From: Marinobacterium lacunae | GTDB taxonomy: Bacteria > Pseudomonadota > Gammaproteobacteria > Pseudomonadales > Balneatricaceae | NCBI RefSeq assembly: GCF_000705555.1 | Contig: NZ_JMQN01000029.1 | Coordinates: 1-64,000 of the forward strand | Length of the DNA: 64,000 nucleotides | Direction: 5' to 3' | Shown here: positions 54,228-62,472 of the stretch, one piece after another | Layout of the letters: each line of letters begins with the position of its first letter | Position numbering within the stretch: position 1 is the stretch's first letter | The notes under the pieces: model-generated | The model's input: only the letters and a program-made list of their open reading frames with translations | Database searches by the model: none | Told to the model about the DNA's origin: nothing | Made by a program: the position numbers and the translations under genes

Positions 54228-54343
54228 CTGTTAAACGTCGTGGCCGATCTACCCTTCGGCTGTGGCTGTTCCTCAAGTCTCCGGTGCACCCCGGAGCAAT
54301 CACGGTTCTAATCCTTTGGCCCCCGTCCCCGGGGGCTTTTTTT
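54228..54343 (+). ncRNA. Candidate small RNA with intrinsic terminator
   Basis: A second strong rightward terminator (GCCCCC, six-base loop, GGGGGC, then seven T, 54319-54343) lies after the etfB terminator with no gene in front of it. Upstream are a hairpin GCCG/CGGC near 54240-54265, a hairpin CTCCGG/CCGGAG near 54280-54300, and an unpaired stretch ACGGTTCTAATCCTTT before the terminator, the layout of Hfq-type sRNAs. A weak -10 candidate (TATATC near 54217) would give a transcript of about 115 bases. Start is a guess. Confidence 0.45.
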
Positions 54344-54345
54344 AC

Positions 54346-55191
54346 TTACGGGCTTTCGTCTTGCATCTCGTCCAGCAGGGCAGGCCAGCGTTCGGTCCAG
54401 CAGCAGTGATGGTCATATCCGGGGATGATAGTCATATGCACAGGACGCAGGCTGTTCAGGCCGGTGACGAAGCGGCGCGTCATAGCGGGGGGGATAATCG
54501 AGTCGTGCTCACCTACGAAATGCCACTGCTCGACATTGGCAAGGCGCGCTCTGTTGTCAGCGGGGTTAAGTGATCCAACGAGCGGCGTAATACGGTGGTA
54601 GTCGCTCCAATAGTCTGTATCGAGGTTGCCCGCGATGGTTACCAGTCGATCCACATCGGTACGGGCCTCGGCCAGCAGTGTTGCGATGGCACCGCCTCCC
54701 GAGTAACCGATCAGTGTCAGGCGGTTGGCGCTGTATTCCTCTTTGAGTTGGTTCAACGCTTCGTTGTAGGCGTTCACAACCTCGGGTGCAAACCGGCTAC
54801 CGAGCCAATAGCGGGCGGGGCAGTTGGCATGTGGCTGATACTGGCACGGGCGTCCCAGATAGATCACTTGAGCGCTGCTATCGCGCAGGGCGAGTCTCAA
54901 CGCCAGCGGATCAACCGGTGTTGGGTCTGGCGATGGGCGAGAACGCGTTATCCAGGCCAGACCATCCCCTTCGATATAGACCCTCAGGCGCTCAGCTCGG
55001 GCAGTGGTTACACCTGAAAAACCTTTCAGTTCAAACTGCCCTGCCTTAAGCGTGATCGGCTTCAGGCCCTGCTCTTGCGCCAGTGCGCTGGCGTGCTCGG
55101 TGCGCGCCTCGGGCGAGGGGATGGAGGCGCAGGCCTGAAGCATTAGCGTGATCAGGCAGGTTGCGATGGCGTTGCGGGTCGGGCGTTTCAT
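54346..55191 (-). CDS. Alpha/beta hydrolase lipoprotein
   Basis: A 281-residue lipoprotein with signal peptide and lipobox LQAC (Cys near 20). The alpha/beta hydrolase fold has the nucleophile elbow GYSGGG near residue 170, an acid candidate in GEHDSIIPP and His in GYDHHCCW. The C-terminal CC pair and Cys in GRPCQYQPHANCPARY may form disulfides. Substrate is unknown; it resembles uncharacterised periplasmic esterase/lipase-like lipoproteins. It lies downstream of the autotransporter gene after a terminator. Confidence 0.8.
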   Translation of the reverse strand: MKRPTRNAIATCLITLMLQACASIPSPEARTEHASALAQEQGLKPITLKAGQFELKGFSGVTTARAERLRVYIEGDGLAWITRSRPSPDPTPVDPLALRLALRDSSAQVIYLGRPCQYQPHANCPARYWLGSRFAPEVVNAYNEALNQLKEEYSANRLTLIGYSGGGAIATLLAEARTDVDRLVTIAGNLDTDYWSDYHRITPLVGSLNPADNRARLANVEQWHFVGEHDSIIPPAMTRRFVTGLNSLRPVHMTIIPGYDHHCCWTERWPALLDEMQDESP

Positions 55192-55216
55192 CGGTTGGCC
55201 GTTGTCTGTAGGCGAT

Positions 55217-55247
55217 AAAAAAGGCCATGAGCATCACTCATGGCCTT
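55217..55247 (-). terminator. Terminator between the autotransporter and lipoprotein genes
   Basis: AAGGCCATGAG and CTCATGGCCTT form a perfect 11-pair stem around a five-base loop; on the reverse strand it is followed by six T. It ends the autotransporter transcript. Confidence 0.88.
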
Positions 55248-55271
55248 GATGGTAGAGACTGATGGGCCTTT

Positions 55272-56861
55272 TTAGAAGGCGACGCGCAGTTTCAGTGATG
55301 CGGTCTGGCTCAGGTAGTCAGAGCGGTATTCGGCATCGTAGTTGGCGCTGATTTCAGCACCGTTGTCGGCGGTGTGGAACAGACCGAAACCGGCGTTGGC
55401 GATCCACGGGTTAGGATCGAGACCCTCGGTTGTGAACTGTGCACCCGGCGCGCCTGCAAACGAGGAGGTGATGCTGGCCTGATCGTTGATCAGATCGTAG
55501 CCCACGCCCAGTTTGGCGTTCAGCTCAGTGCTGGGGTTCAGGGTATGGATCAGCTGTCCTTCAACACCGGCGACCAGCGCCTCTGTGATGTTGCTCTCAA
55601 CATCCAGATTCAAAAGCCCTGCACCGGATTCGGTGTAAGACTCATCCTTGATCCAGGTGTAGTCCGCTTTAACGGTTGCGATCGCACGGTTGGCATCGTC
55701 GATGGCGTAGGTATGGGCCACGCCAGCGCCAAGGTGAGCGGTGTAGCTGTCGTAATCGGAGTCAGCGGCACTGTTGGTAAAGGTGATGACACGCTTGCCC
55801 TGGTTCTGGTTTTGACCCACATCGGCCTGGAAGGTCAGGTCGGTGTTGGCATCCAGCGCGTACGAGCCGTAGCCGATCAGCTGGTAGCTGTCGATATCCA
55901 GGCTCTGGGGCGCCACGTTCGAGTTGCTGTCCACGTTGGTGTTGGCATAGGCAAACGCGATACCCAGACGGGTCAGGTCGTTGATAGAGCTGTCCAGACC
56001 CAGTACCAGACCGCCAGTCTTGGCGTCGTAGCCGGATACGCCCTTACGGTCGTCCTGCTCGGTCCAGGTGCCGAACGGCTTGATCCAGAAATGCTTGTCG
56101 CTCAGCATCGCATCGCCGGAGGAGAGGCCCAGATTGGCGTTCTGACGTGCGCCAACTGCATTGTTGATACCGTAGAGCGTGGTGCGCGCGGCCATGGAAC
56201 CTGCACCGGTCAAGACAGGGAGGGTTTGGCTTACGGCGGCTGACAACTCTTCTTCACTTGAAAGGCCGGTGAACAGATTTATAAGGCCGCTGTTTGCGTC
56301 TATAACCTGTGCTGCACCATATGCGGGCGAGTTCTTTGTATTGACGACAGCGTCATAGGCCAGTAGAGCAGAAAGAATTTGGAAATTAGATATTGTAAAT
56401 ACACTGCCTCCACAACAACCATCCCCGTGGTCATACCATCCAAAAATGTCGCCATCGAGGAGTCCATCTAAGGATGACGAGCCGGACTGATTGTCTGCGC
56501 CGGAGCTATCGCTTAGCTGGGTTTTGACGCCGTTGACGGTTATACCGGCGGGATCCCAGGATGGTCCATCAACATCGTACGTTACGTAAGACCAATCGAA
56601 AGTAACATCACAGCCAGCGCCACAACCGCTCAGGGATATAGTGAAGGTGGTATCGCCCCCTCCGTTATCTGAACCTGTCAAAGTAACTGAACCTGGTGCC
56701 GAGCCTGTATCGATACTGCCGTCTCCAGCAACAGTCTGGCTCCAGTTGTCAGCGGCATAGTCACCTGAAAAGTCCGCCTGAGCGGCTGGTGCAGCCAAGG
56801 CGAGTCCTAAGGCGATTGCAAGTGGCGAGCGAATAAAAGCGGGCTTTCGGTTGGATTTCAT
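55272..56861 (-). CDS. Autotransporter-domain outer membrane protein with unusual N-terminal domain
   Basis: A 529-residue protein: signal peptide (about 1-29, ending AQA-D), a passenger of about 150 residues, a linker and a C-terminal autotransporter barrel (about 240-529, KHFWIKPFGTWTEQDDRKG through the terminal LKLRVAF with final Phe). The passenger is rich in Gly, Ser, Asp and Thr with Cys pairs (GCGAGC, GDGCCGG) and WSQTVAGDGS-type repeats. It resembles the extracellular part of PEP-CTERM-sorted proteins more than classic autotransporter helices. The DNA encoding it (about 56280-56760) looks less GC-rich than the barrel part. ATG 56861 is preferred over the in-frame start at 56978. Confidence 0.82.
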   Translation of the reverse strand: MKSNRKPAFIRSPLAIALGLALAAPAAQADFSGDYAADNWSQTVAGDGSIDTGSAPGSVTLTGSDNGGGDTTFTISLSGCGAGCDVTFDWSYVTYDVDGPSWDPAGITVNGVKTQLSDSSGADNQSGSSSLDGLLDGDIFGWYDHGDGCCGGSVFTISNFQILSALLAYDAVVNTKNSPAYGAAQVIDANSGLINLFTGLSSEEELSAAVSQTLPVLTGAGSMAARTTLYGINNAVGARQNANLGLSSGDAMLSDKHFWIKPFGTWTEQDDRKGVSGYDAKTGGLVLGLDSSINDLTRLGIAFAYANTNVDSNSNVAPQSLDIDSYQLIGYGSYALDANTDLTFQADVGQNQNQGKRVITFTNSAADSDYDSYTAHLGAGVAHTYAIDDANRAIATVKADYTWIKDESYTESGAGLLNLDVESNITEALVAGVEGQLIHTLNPSTELNAKLGVGYDLINDQASITSSFAGAPGAQFTTEGLDPNPWIANAGFGLFHTADNGAEISANYDAEYRSDYLSQTASLKLRVAF

Positions 56862-57375
56862 AGTGTTCCATTTCCTTGAAGTATTACGCATTCCGTCCCG
56901 GACTCGATTCCATCGATAAGATACGACTGCACACTGTTCTTTGGCGACAAGGCGGATTTCGTAGGAAAAAACTGACAAATCGGTCGGTATTATACCACCT
57001 ACGAAACGCTTGGAAATGCGCCCGCGTACTATTTACGCGTGCTTACAGGCTTTGTTTGCTTCTTTGAGGGACGATCACGTTGAGACGGACTTCCCTGCGT
57101 GACGCAATCAGACAACTCATTCCCGCCATGTCGCAATTCCGCCGTTTTTCCTTTCTGACCTGTCGCAACGGGGACAACAGTCTATTCCCGCATTCGTAGT
57201 ATGGATTGGCACGCTTGGTTGTATCCGGAGTGTCCGTTTTCGCGGACCGGAAGTCCCTCTCGCTTCCATGCAGGTTCATCCCCTGTATCCGTCGTCGCCA
57301 GGATAACAATAAAAAACAACAGACTCCGTGCGGGAGTCCTGTGCTGGAAATCCAGACAGTTCAAAGGAGAGCTTC
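56862..57375. other. Divergent region between autotransporter and BCCT genes (about 510 bases)
   Basis: No gene is supported. It contains two TGTCGCAA octamers (57129 and 57161) about 200-250 bases before the BCCT start, and AT-rich stretches near 57300. It must hold promoters for both outward genes. Confidence 0.5.
57129..57176 (+). promoter_or_regulatory. Two TGTCGCAA motifs upstream of the BCCT gene
   Basis: TGTCGCAA at 57129-57136 and at 57161-57168 are direct repeats 32 bases apart (three turns). The second is part of TGTC-N8-GACA (57161-57176). It is the clearest occurrence of the motif shared with glyA and fdhA upstream regions. Confidence 0.45.
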
Positions 57376-58977
57376 ATGAAAGGTGTGAATAGAGATCAAG
57401 CCGAGGCGGAGGCCTTGGTGATAACCGCGGAGTATGACACCGACTATCAAGTCGGACAGGATAACGTCAAACTGCTCGGGCTGGACGTTCATAACCCGGT
57501 CTTTGGCATCAGTGCCGGACTGATTCTGCTGTTTATTCTCGCAACCCTGCTGTTTCCGGCCGGTGCCAAGGAGGCATTGACCGGCGCACGTGGTTGGTCA
57601 ATTGAACATTTCGACTGGTTGTTCATGGTTGGTGCCAACCTGTTTGTTGTTTTCTGCCTGGCGTTGATCGTTCTGCCGGTCGGCCGGATCCGCTTGGGTG
57701 GCGTAAATGCCAAGACCGAGTTTTCAACACTCTCATGGTTCTCGATGCTCTTTGCCGCCGGCATGGGCATTGGGCTGATGTTCTGGAGCGTGGCTGAACC
57801 TGTGGCGTACTACACCGACTGGTATGGCACTCCGCTGAATGCGGCAGCGCGAACGCCGGAAGGTGCCGACATGGCACTTGGCGCAACCATGTTCCACTGG
57901 GGTCTGCACCCCTGGGCCATTTACGGCGTGGTGGGGCTGGCACTGGCGTTTTTTGCCTACAACAAGGGCCTGCCGCTGACTGTTCGGTCCGCGTTTTACC
58001 CGCTGCTGGGCCGTCACACCTGGGGTGTGCTCGGTCACGTGGTTGATATTCTTGCCGTACTGGCAACCATCTTTGGTCTGGCCACTTCGCTCGGTCTCGG
58101 TGCCCAGCAGGCTGCCGGTGGTCTGAACTACCTGTTCGGTATCGCTAATGACCTCTCGACCCAGGTAGCGGTGATCGTCATCGTAACCGGTGTGGCGCTG
58201 TTCTCCGTTGCCCGCGGCCTCGACGGTGGTGTAAAGCTGCTGAGCAACATCAACATGGTCATCGCGGCCGGCTTGATCGCGCTGATCATCGCGGTTGGTC
58301 CGACGCTGGCGATCTTCAAAACCATGGGCACGATGTTGACCAGCTACGCCAGCAATATCGTGCCGCTATCTGACTGGATCGGTCGTGAAGATGGTACATG
58401 GTTCCACGGCTGGACTGTTTTCTACTGGGCGTGGTGGATCTCCTGGTCACCGTTCGTCGGCATGTTCATTGCCCGTATCTCCCGTGGTCGCACCGTGCGC
58501 GAGTTCATCACCGCTGTTCTGCTGGTGCCGACGCTGGTCACACTGGTATGGATGAGTGTCATGGGGGGGGCTGCCATGGAGCAGGCAACCAACGGCGTTG
58601 GCGAGCTTGCCAACGGTATTGGTGATGTCTCTCAGGCGATGTTCCAGATGTTTGAAAACCTGCCGCTGACCAGCCTGCTCTCCGTCGTTGGTATCGTGCT
58701 GGTGCTGGTGTTCTTCATCACCTCGTCTGATTCCGGCTCTCTGGTAATCGACAGCATCACCGCCGGTGGCAAAACCGACGCACCGATGCCTCAGCGTATG
58801 TTCTGGGCAAGCCTGGTGGGCATTATCGCCGGCACCCTGCTGGTCGGTGGCGGCTCCGAAGCGCTGGTGGCGTTGCAGGCTGGGGCGATCACTACAGGCC
58901 TGCCGTTCACCATGGTGCTGGTGCTGATGTGTCTGAGCCTCTATCAGGGGCTGAGATCGGAAGTACACCTGCATTGA
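57376..58977 (+). CDS. BCCT family betaine/choline/carnitine transporter
   Basis: A 533-residue secondary transporter with about 12 membrane helices. The GMGIGLMFWSVAEP segment (about 147) and the WWISWSPFVGMFIARISRGRTVREF segment (about 375) are the family signatures; the tryptophans form the aromatic box for the trimethylammonium group. The C-terminal tail is very short (about 10 residues after the last helix), unlike osmoregulated BetP or BetT proteins with long tails, so uptake for catabolism rather than osmotic control is likely. ATG 57376 with AAAGGAGAG upstream is chosen. Confidence 0.9.
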   Translation: MKGVNRDQAEAEALVITAEYDTDYQVGQDNVKLLGLDVHNPVFGISAGLILLFILATLLFPAGAKEALTGARGWSIEHFDWLFMVGANLFVVFCLALIVLPVGRIRLGGVNAKTEFSTLSWFSMLFAAGMGIGLMFWSVAEPVAYYTDWYGTPLNAAARTPEGADMALGATMFHWGLHPWAIYGVVGLALAFFAYNKGLPLTVRSAFYPLLGRHTWGVLGHVVDILAVLATIFGLATSLGLGAQQAAGGLNYLFGIANDLSTQVAVIVIVTGVALFSVARGLDGGVKLLSNINMVIAAGLIALIIAVGPTLAIFKTMGTMLTSYASNIVPLSDWIGREDGTWFHGWTVFYWAWWISWSPFVGMFIARISRGRTVREFITAVLLVPTLVTLVWMSVMGGAAMEQATNGVGELANGIGDVSQAMFQMFENLPLTSLLSVVGIVLVLVFFITSSDSGSLVIDSITAGGKTDAPMPQRMFWASLVGIIAGTLLVGGGSEALVALQAGAITTGLPFTMVLVLMCLSLYQGLRSEVHLH

Positions 58978-59008
58978 TAGCGACCACACACACGAGAGGG
59001 TAAACGCG

Positions 59009-59269
59009 ATGATGATTGCCGAGCTGATCGATCTTGAAGACTTCACGGACCGGTTGCGGGAGTTGGGACTGGCTCTGCCGGTGGGAGCTGACGCAACCGC
59101 TGTGAAGGCTGAACTTGAGGATTGGCTTGGCGATGCTTCCAGCGAGGAACTGAACGCTTTCGAGCGGATGGTTGCCACGCTGGAGGCAAAATCCGGGGGG
59201 ATGATGTTGCCGATCGTCGTGGCGTTGATAGCGCATGGCCGTGGCCTCATCGAGCACTACAAAAACTAA
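59009..59269 (+). CDS. Small conserved-looking protein of unknown function
   Basis: An 86-residue acidic protein with predicted helices (DLEDFTDRLRELGLALPVG, AVKAELEDWL) and a hydrophobic C-terminal helix (MMLPIVVALIAHGRGLIEH). I do not recognise it. It lies 31 bases after the BCCT gene and 30 before the TRAP binding protein gene, all in one direction, and has a GAGAGGGTAAACGCG ribosome site. Its position suggests an accessory role for one of the transporters. Confidence 0.6.
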   Translation: MMIAELIDLEDFTDRLRELGLALPVGADATAVKAELEDWLGDASSEELNAFERMVATLEAKSGGMMLPIVVALIAHGRGLIEHYKN

Positions 59270-59299
59270 GCTGCAAACTATTAAACGAAAGGGCAAAAA

Positions 59300-60310
59300 A
59301 TGAAGAAACACACCCTGTCCAGCTTTAAAACGTTGCTTGTAACCGCTGCGACGACTGCCTGCCTGATGAGCGCAAGCGCTCAGGCGCTGACGCTGAAGCT
59401 GGCCACCGACTCGGGTACCCAGGGCTCACCGGCCGGTGATGCACTGAAAAAGTGGGGCGAGCTGATCGAGCAGAGATCGGGCGGCGAGATCAAGACCAAA
59501 GTGTACTACCAGAACGAGCTGGGCGGTCAGCAGGAGGTGTTCGACCTGCACGTGGCCGGTGACGTGGATGTCATGCTGAACTGGCCGATGACCTCGTACG
59601 ACAAGCGGATCGGTGTGATCTATACCCCTTACATGACCTTGTCCTGGGATGAAGCGCTGAACGCTTACAGCCCAGGTGGTTGGGTCAACAACATGCTCGG
59701 TGGTATCTATCAGGATATCGGCCTGAAGTTTTTCGGCCCCTGGCCTGAAGGCTTCAACGGTGTAGGTTCACGCGGCAAATATGCGTTGAATATCGCCGAT
59801 GCGGAAGGGCTCAAGGTGCGCACCATGACCGTATTCCCGGCTCCACAGACGATGCAGGCGCTGGGTTATCAGACCGCTGCAATCGACTGGGGTGAAGTGT
59901 ATACCGCACTTCAAACCGGTGTGGTCGATGGCGAAGCCGGTAACGTGATCTACTGGGATTACGAGTACTTCCGCGACTCCCTGGACTACTACGTACAGAC
60001 CAAGCATTTCTTCATGACCGGCATCCTGTCCATGAACCTGGACTCCTGGAACGGCATGAGCGAAGAGGAGCAGAAAGTGGTCAGCGAAGCGGCGCTGGAG
60101 ATCATGAACGATCAGTTCAAGGCAGCCAAAGAGCAGGACGATCACTACATCGCAGAAGCGCATAAAGCGGGCATGGAGTACTTCGAGCCCAGCGACGAGC
60201 AGATTCGCGAGTTCGCCAAGGCTGCACGCGAGAAAGTTTGGCCGTTGATGGATCAGGAGATCGGCTCCGAGATCATGGAGACGATTCGTGCCAATGCAAC
60301 TCCGCTCTAA
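59300..60310 (+). CDS. dctP: TRAP transporter substrate-binding protein
   Basis: A 336-residue periplasmic protein: signal peptide (about 1-29, SAQA-L), then the TRAP DctP fold. Family features are KLATDSGTQGSPAGDALKKW, the GGEIKTKVYYQNELGGQQE segment and the LKVRTMTVFPAPQTMQALGY stretch carrying the conserved Arg that clamps a carboxylate. The ligand is thus an organic acid; nearby genes suggest a betaine-related zwitterion or hydroxy acid. It starts the TRAP operon with dctQ 70 bases later. Confidence 0.9.
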   Translation: MKKHTLSSFKTLLVTAATTACLMSASAQALTLKLATDSGTQGSPAGDALKKWGELIEQRSGGEIKTKVYYQNELGGQQEVFDLHVAGDVDVMLNWPMTSYDKRIGVIYTPYMTLSWDEALNAYSPGGWVNNMLGGIYQDIGLKFFGPWPEGFNGVGSRGKYALNIADAEGLKVRTMTVFPAPQTMQALGYQTAAIDWGEVYTALQTGVVDGEAGNVIYWDYEYFRDSLDYYVQTKHFFMTGILSMNLDSWNGMSEEEQKVVSEAALEIMNDQFKAAKEQDDHYIAEAHKAGMEYFEPSDEQIREFAKAAREKVWPLMDQEIGSEIMETIRANATPL

Positions 60311-60380
60311 GCGGCATCCACACCTGTTTTAACCCCGACCGGCCCGCTTTGCGGGTCGGTTCGCTCAGAGGCTGAAGAAG

Positions 60381-60908
60381 ATGATCGGCAGACTCTTTTC
60401 CGGGCTGGATCGCCGTATCGGATGGTTGCTGGAAGCGGCCGCGTTTGTATCCAGCATGCTCGTTGTCGGGCTGATGCTGTTCCTTGTGCTGGCACGTTAT
60501 GTGTTTGGCTGGTCCGTGGTGGGACTTCTTGAGCTGATCATGCTGTTCGGGATGTGGCTCTATATGCTCGGCGGGCTTATTGCCAGCCGTCGTAACGAAC
60601 ATCTCGTGGTGGATTTCGTCGAACTGCAGATATCGGATCGACGCCTCAAGCTGATGCATAAGGCGATGATCTCGTTCATCACATTTGTGATCTGCCTGTT
60701 CTTCGTTGTACTGGCGTACCGGATGCTGGCCTGGGGCATGCGTCGTCCGCAGTCAACGCCGGGCATGGGTATTCCGCTCTGGCTGCCTCAGGCCTCAATT
60801 ATGGTGGCCGCTGTGGGCTGTAGCTGTTATGCGCTGCGCGATGTTGTGTGCGCCATAACCGGCATCAAACAACTGAAAAAAGAGGGGGCGCTGGCATGGA
60901 AGGGTTGA
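60381..60908 (+). CDS. dctQ: TRAP transporter small permease
   Basis: A 175-residue protein with four membrane helices (first at about 13-40, LLEAAAFVSSMLVVGLMLFLVLARYVFG). The family motifs W-VVGLLELIMLFGMWLYMLGG and RNEHLVVDFV are present. It is the small membrane subunit that pairs with DctM. Its end overlaps the dctM start by 13 bases. Confidence 0.9.
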   Translation: MIGRLFSGLDRRIGWLLEAAAFVSSMLVVGLMLFLVLARYVFGWSVVGLLELIMLFGMWLYMLGGLIASRRNEHLVVDFVELQISDRRLKLMHKAMISFITFVICLFFVVLAYRMLAWGMRRPQSTPGMGIPLWLPQASIMVAAVGCSCYALRDVVCAITGIKQLKKEGALAWKG

Positions 60909-62194
60909 TTGCGATTGGCCTGTTGATGCTGCTGATGATCATTGGCGTTCCTGTCGCTTGGTCGTTCGCAGGTGTCCTTGCTTATATGGTTTTCGCCTAC
61001 GACGCCAACCTGAACACCCTGATGCTACAGGGCTACCGCTCGGTGGACTCGGTGATTCTGATTGCACTGCCGCTGTTTGTGCTCACCGGATATTTGATGC
61101 AGAGCGGCGGTATCGCCCGCCGATTGGTCGATTTCATTGAGGTGATGATCGGCAAGCGTCGCGGCGGCATGGGCGCATCAATGGTGATGGCCTCGGGTAT
61201 CTTCGGTGCCATCGCCGGCACAGCCACGGCTGCTGTCGCCTCAATCGGCACCATCATGATTGGGCCGCTGGAGCAGCGCGGTTACCCGCGCAGCTATTCA
61301 TCGGCGTTGCTGGGGATCTCTTCGCTGCTGGGGATTTTGATTCCGCCGTCGATCACCATGATTCTGTTCGCGGTAGTGACACGCCAGTCTGTGGCGGCGT
61401 GCTTCGCGGCATCGGTAGGGCCTGCGATTCTGCTGATTATCGGGTTGATCATTGCCAACCGTTTCAGCGTTGGCCGCTTCTTTCATGAGGTGAGCAGTGC
61501 CGCTAACGACGGGCTTGAGCAGCTACCGGGCAAGGGCAAGGCCACCTTCCGCGCTTTTCCGGCATTGTCGTTGCCGATCATTATTCTCGGCGGTATCTAC
61601 GGCGGTGTGTTTACACCGACTGAAGCGGCGGCAGTGGCGGCTTTTGCCGCGATGCTGATCGGCTTCTTCATCTACAAGGATCTGAATCTCGGCACCTTTG
61701 CGCGTAGCGTGGTGTCAGCAGCGGAGACAACCGGTACAGTGATTCTCATCCTGCTGTTTAGCTTCATGATCGGCCGAATTCTGGCGTCTGAGCGGATACC
61801 GCAGGATCTGACCGAACTGGTGAGTACGCTGATCCAGAACCCGTTGATGATCCTGATCGTGGTCAACCTGTTTTTGATCATTGCGGGGATGATCATGGAT
61901 GATGTGTCGGTGACGGTGGTGGTGGCACCGCTGTTCCTGCCGCTGATGATCGACAGCGGTGTTCATCCGGTACATTTTGCATCGATTGTCGCCTGTTCGG
62001 TGGTGATCGGCGCCAATAGCCCCCCGGTGGCACCGATACTCTATATGGCGTGTCGTATTGGCAAGGTATCGATCCACAAAACCGTGATGCCGGCACTGGC
62101 GCTGATGGGATTTGTGGGCTTGCCGGTCATGATGATCACGACCTTTGTGCCGGACCTGTCACTGTTCCTGCCGCGCATGCTCGGGTTCGTGTAA
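60896..62194 (+). CDS. dctM: TRAP transporter large permease
   Basis: A 432-residue protein with about 12 membrane helices, the ion-coupled transporter subunit of the TRAP system. Signature stretches include SAFAIGTATAA-type GIFGAIAGTATAAVASIGTIM, GISSLLGILIPPSITMILFA and VFTPTEAAAVAAFAAML. ATG 60896 with AGAGGGGGCG upstream is used; the in-frame ATG at 60848 lies deep in dctQ. A terminator that contains a regulatory-like palindrome follows. Confidence 0.92.
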   Translation: MEGLIAIGLLMLLMIIGVPVAWSFAGVLAYMVFAYDANLNTLMLQGYRSVDSVILIALPLFVLTGYLMQSGGIARRLVDFIEVMIGKRRGGMGASMVMASGIFGAIAGTATAAVASIGTIMIGPLEQRGYPRSYSSALLGISSLLGILIPPSITMILFAVVTRQSVAACFAASVGPAILLIIGLIIANRFSVGRFFHEVSSAANDGLEQLPGKGKATFRAFPALSLPIIILGGIYGGVFTPTEAAAVAAFAAMLIGFFIYKDLNLGTFARSVVSAAETTGTVILILLFSFMIGRILASERIPQDLTELVSTLIQNPLMILIVVNLFLIIAGMIMDDVSVTVVVAPLFLPLMIDSGVHPVHFASIVACSVVIGANSPPVAPILYMACRIGKVSIHKTVMPALALMGFVGLPVMMITTFVPDLSLFLPRMLGFV

Positions 62195-62213
62195 CCGGGG
62201 TCTATCAACCGAA

Positions 62214-62244
62214 AACAGCGTTCGATTATCGAACGCTGTTTTTG
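62214..62244 (+). terminator. Terminator after dctM, made from a palindromic operator-like sequence
   Basis: AACAGCGTTCGA and TCGAACGCTGTT form a perfect 12-pair stem with a very small loop, followed by TTTT. Its core is GTTCGAT-T-ATCGAAC (62220-62234). Confidence 0.85.
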
Positions 62245-62267
62245 CGCTGTGCGTTCGATAATCGAAC
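62220..62267. promoter_or_regulatory. Two phased GTTCGATNATCGAAC palindromes
   Basis: GTTCGATTATCGAAC (62220-62234) and GTTCGATAATCGAAC (62253-62267) are near-identical 15-base palindromes with centres 33 bases apart. They resemble the IclR-family PcaR operator as I remember it (GTTCGATAATCGCAC). They lie about 205-250 bases upstream of the alcohol dehydrogenase gene. Confidence 0.5.
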
Positions 62268-62472
62268 CCGTCCTCTCGATCCCGACCTGTCTGCATCCCC
62301 TATTTTCAATAACTCATTGAAAAGCATTAAAAATAATTAGCATTTTCTGTTCTGGCCTTTGGGTATGCTTCTTGCGTTCCGCATCAAGGCTGCCGGTGCT
62401 GACAGTGGGCGGCACGCCATGATCGTTGCTGAGGCAACGCCAATAATAAAGCGGAACTCTAAGGATGCGTTT

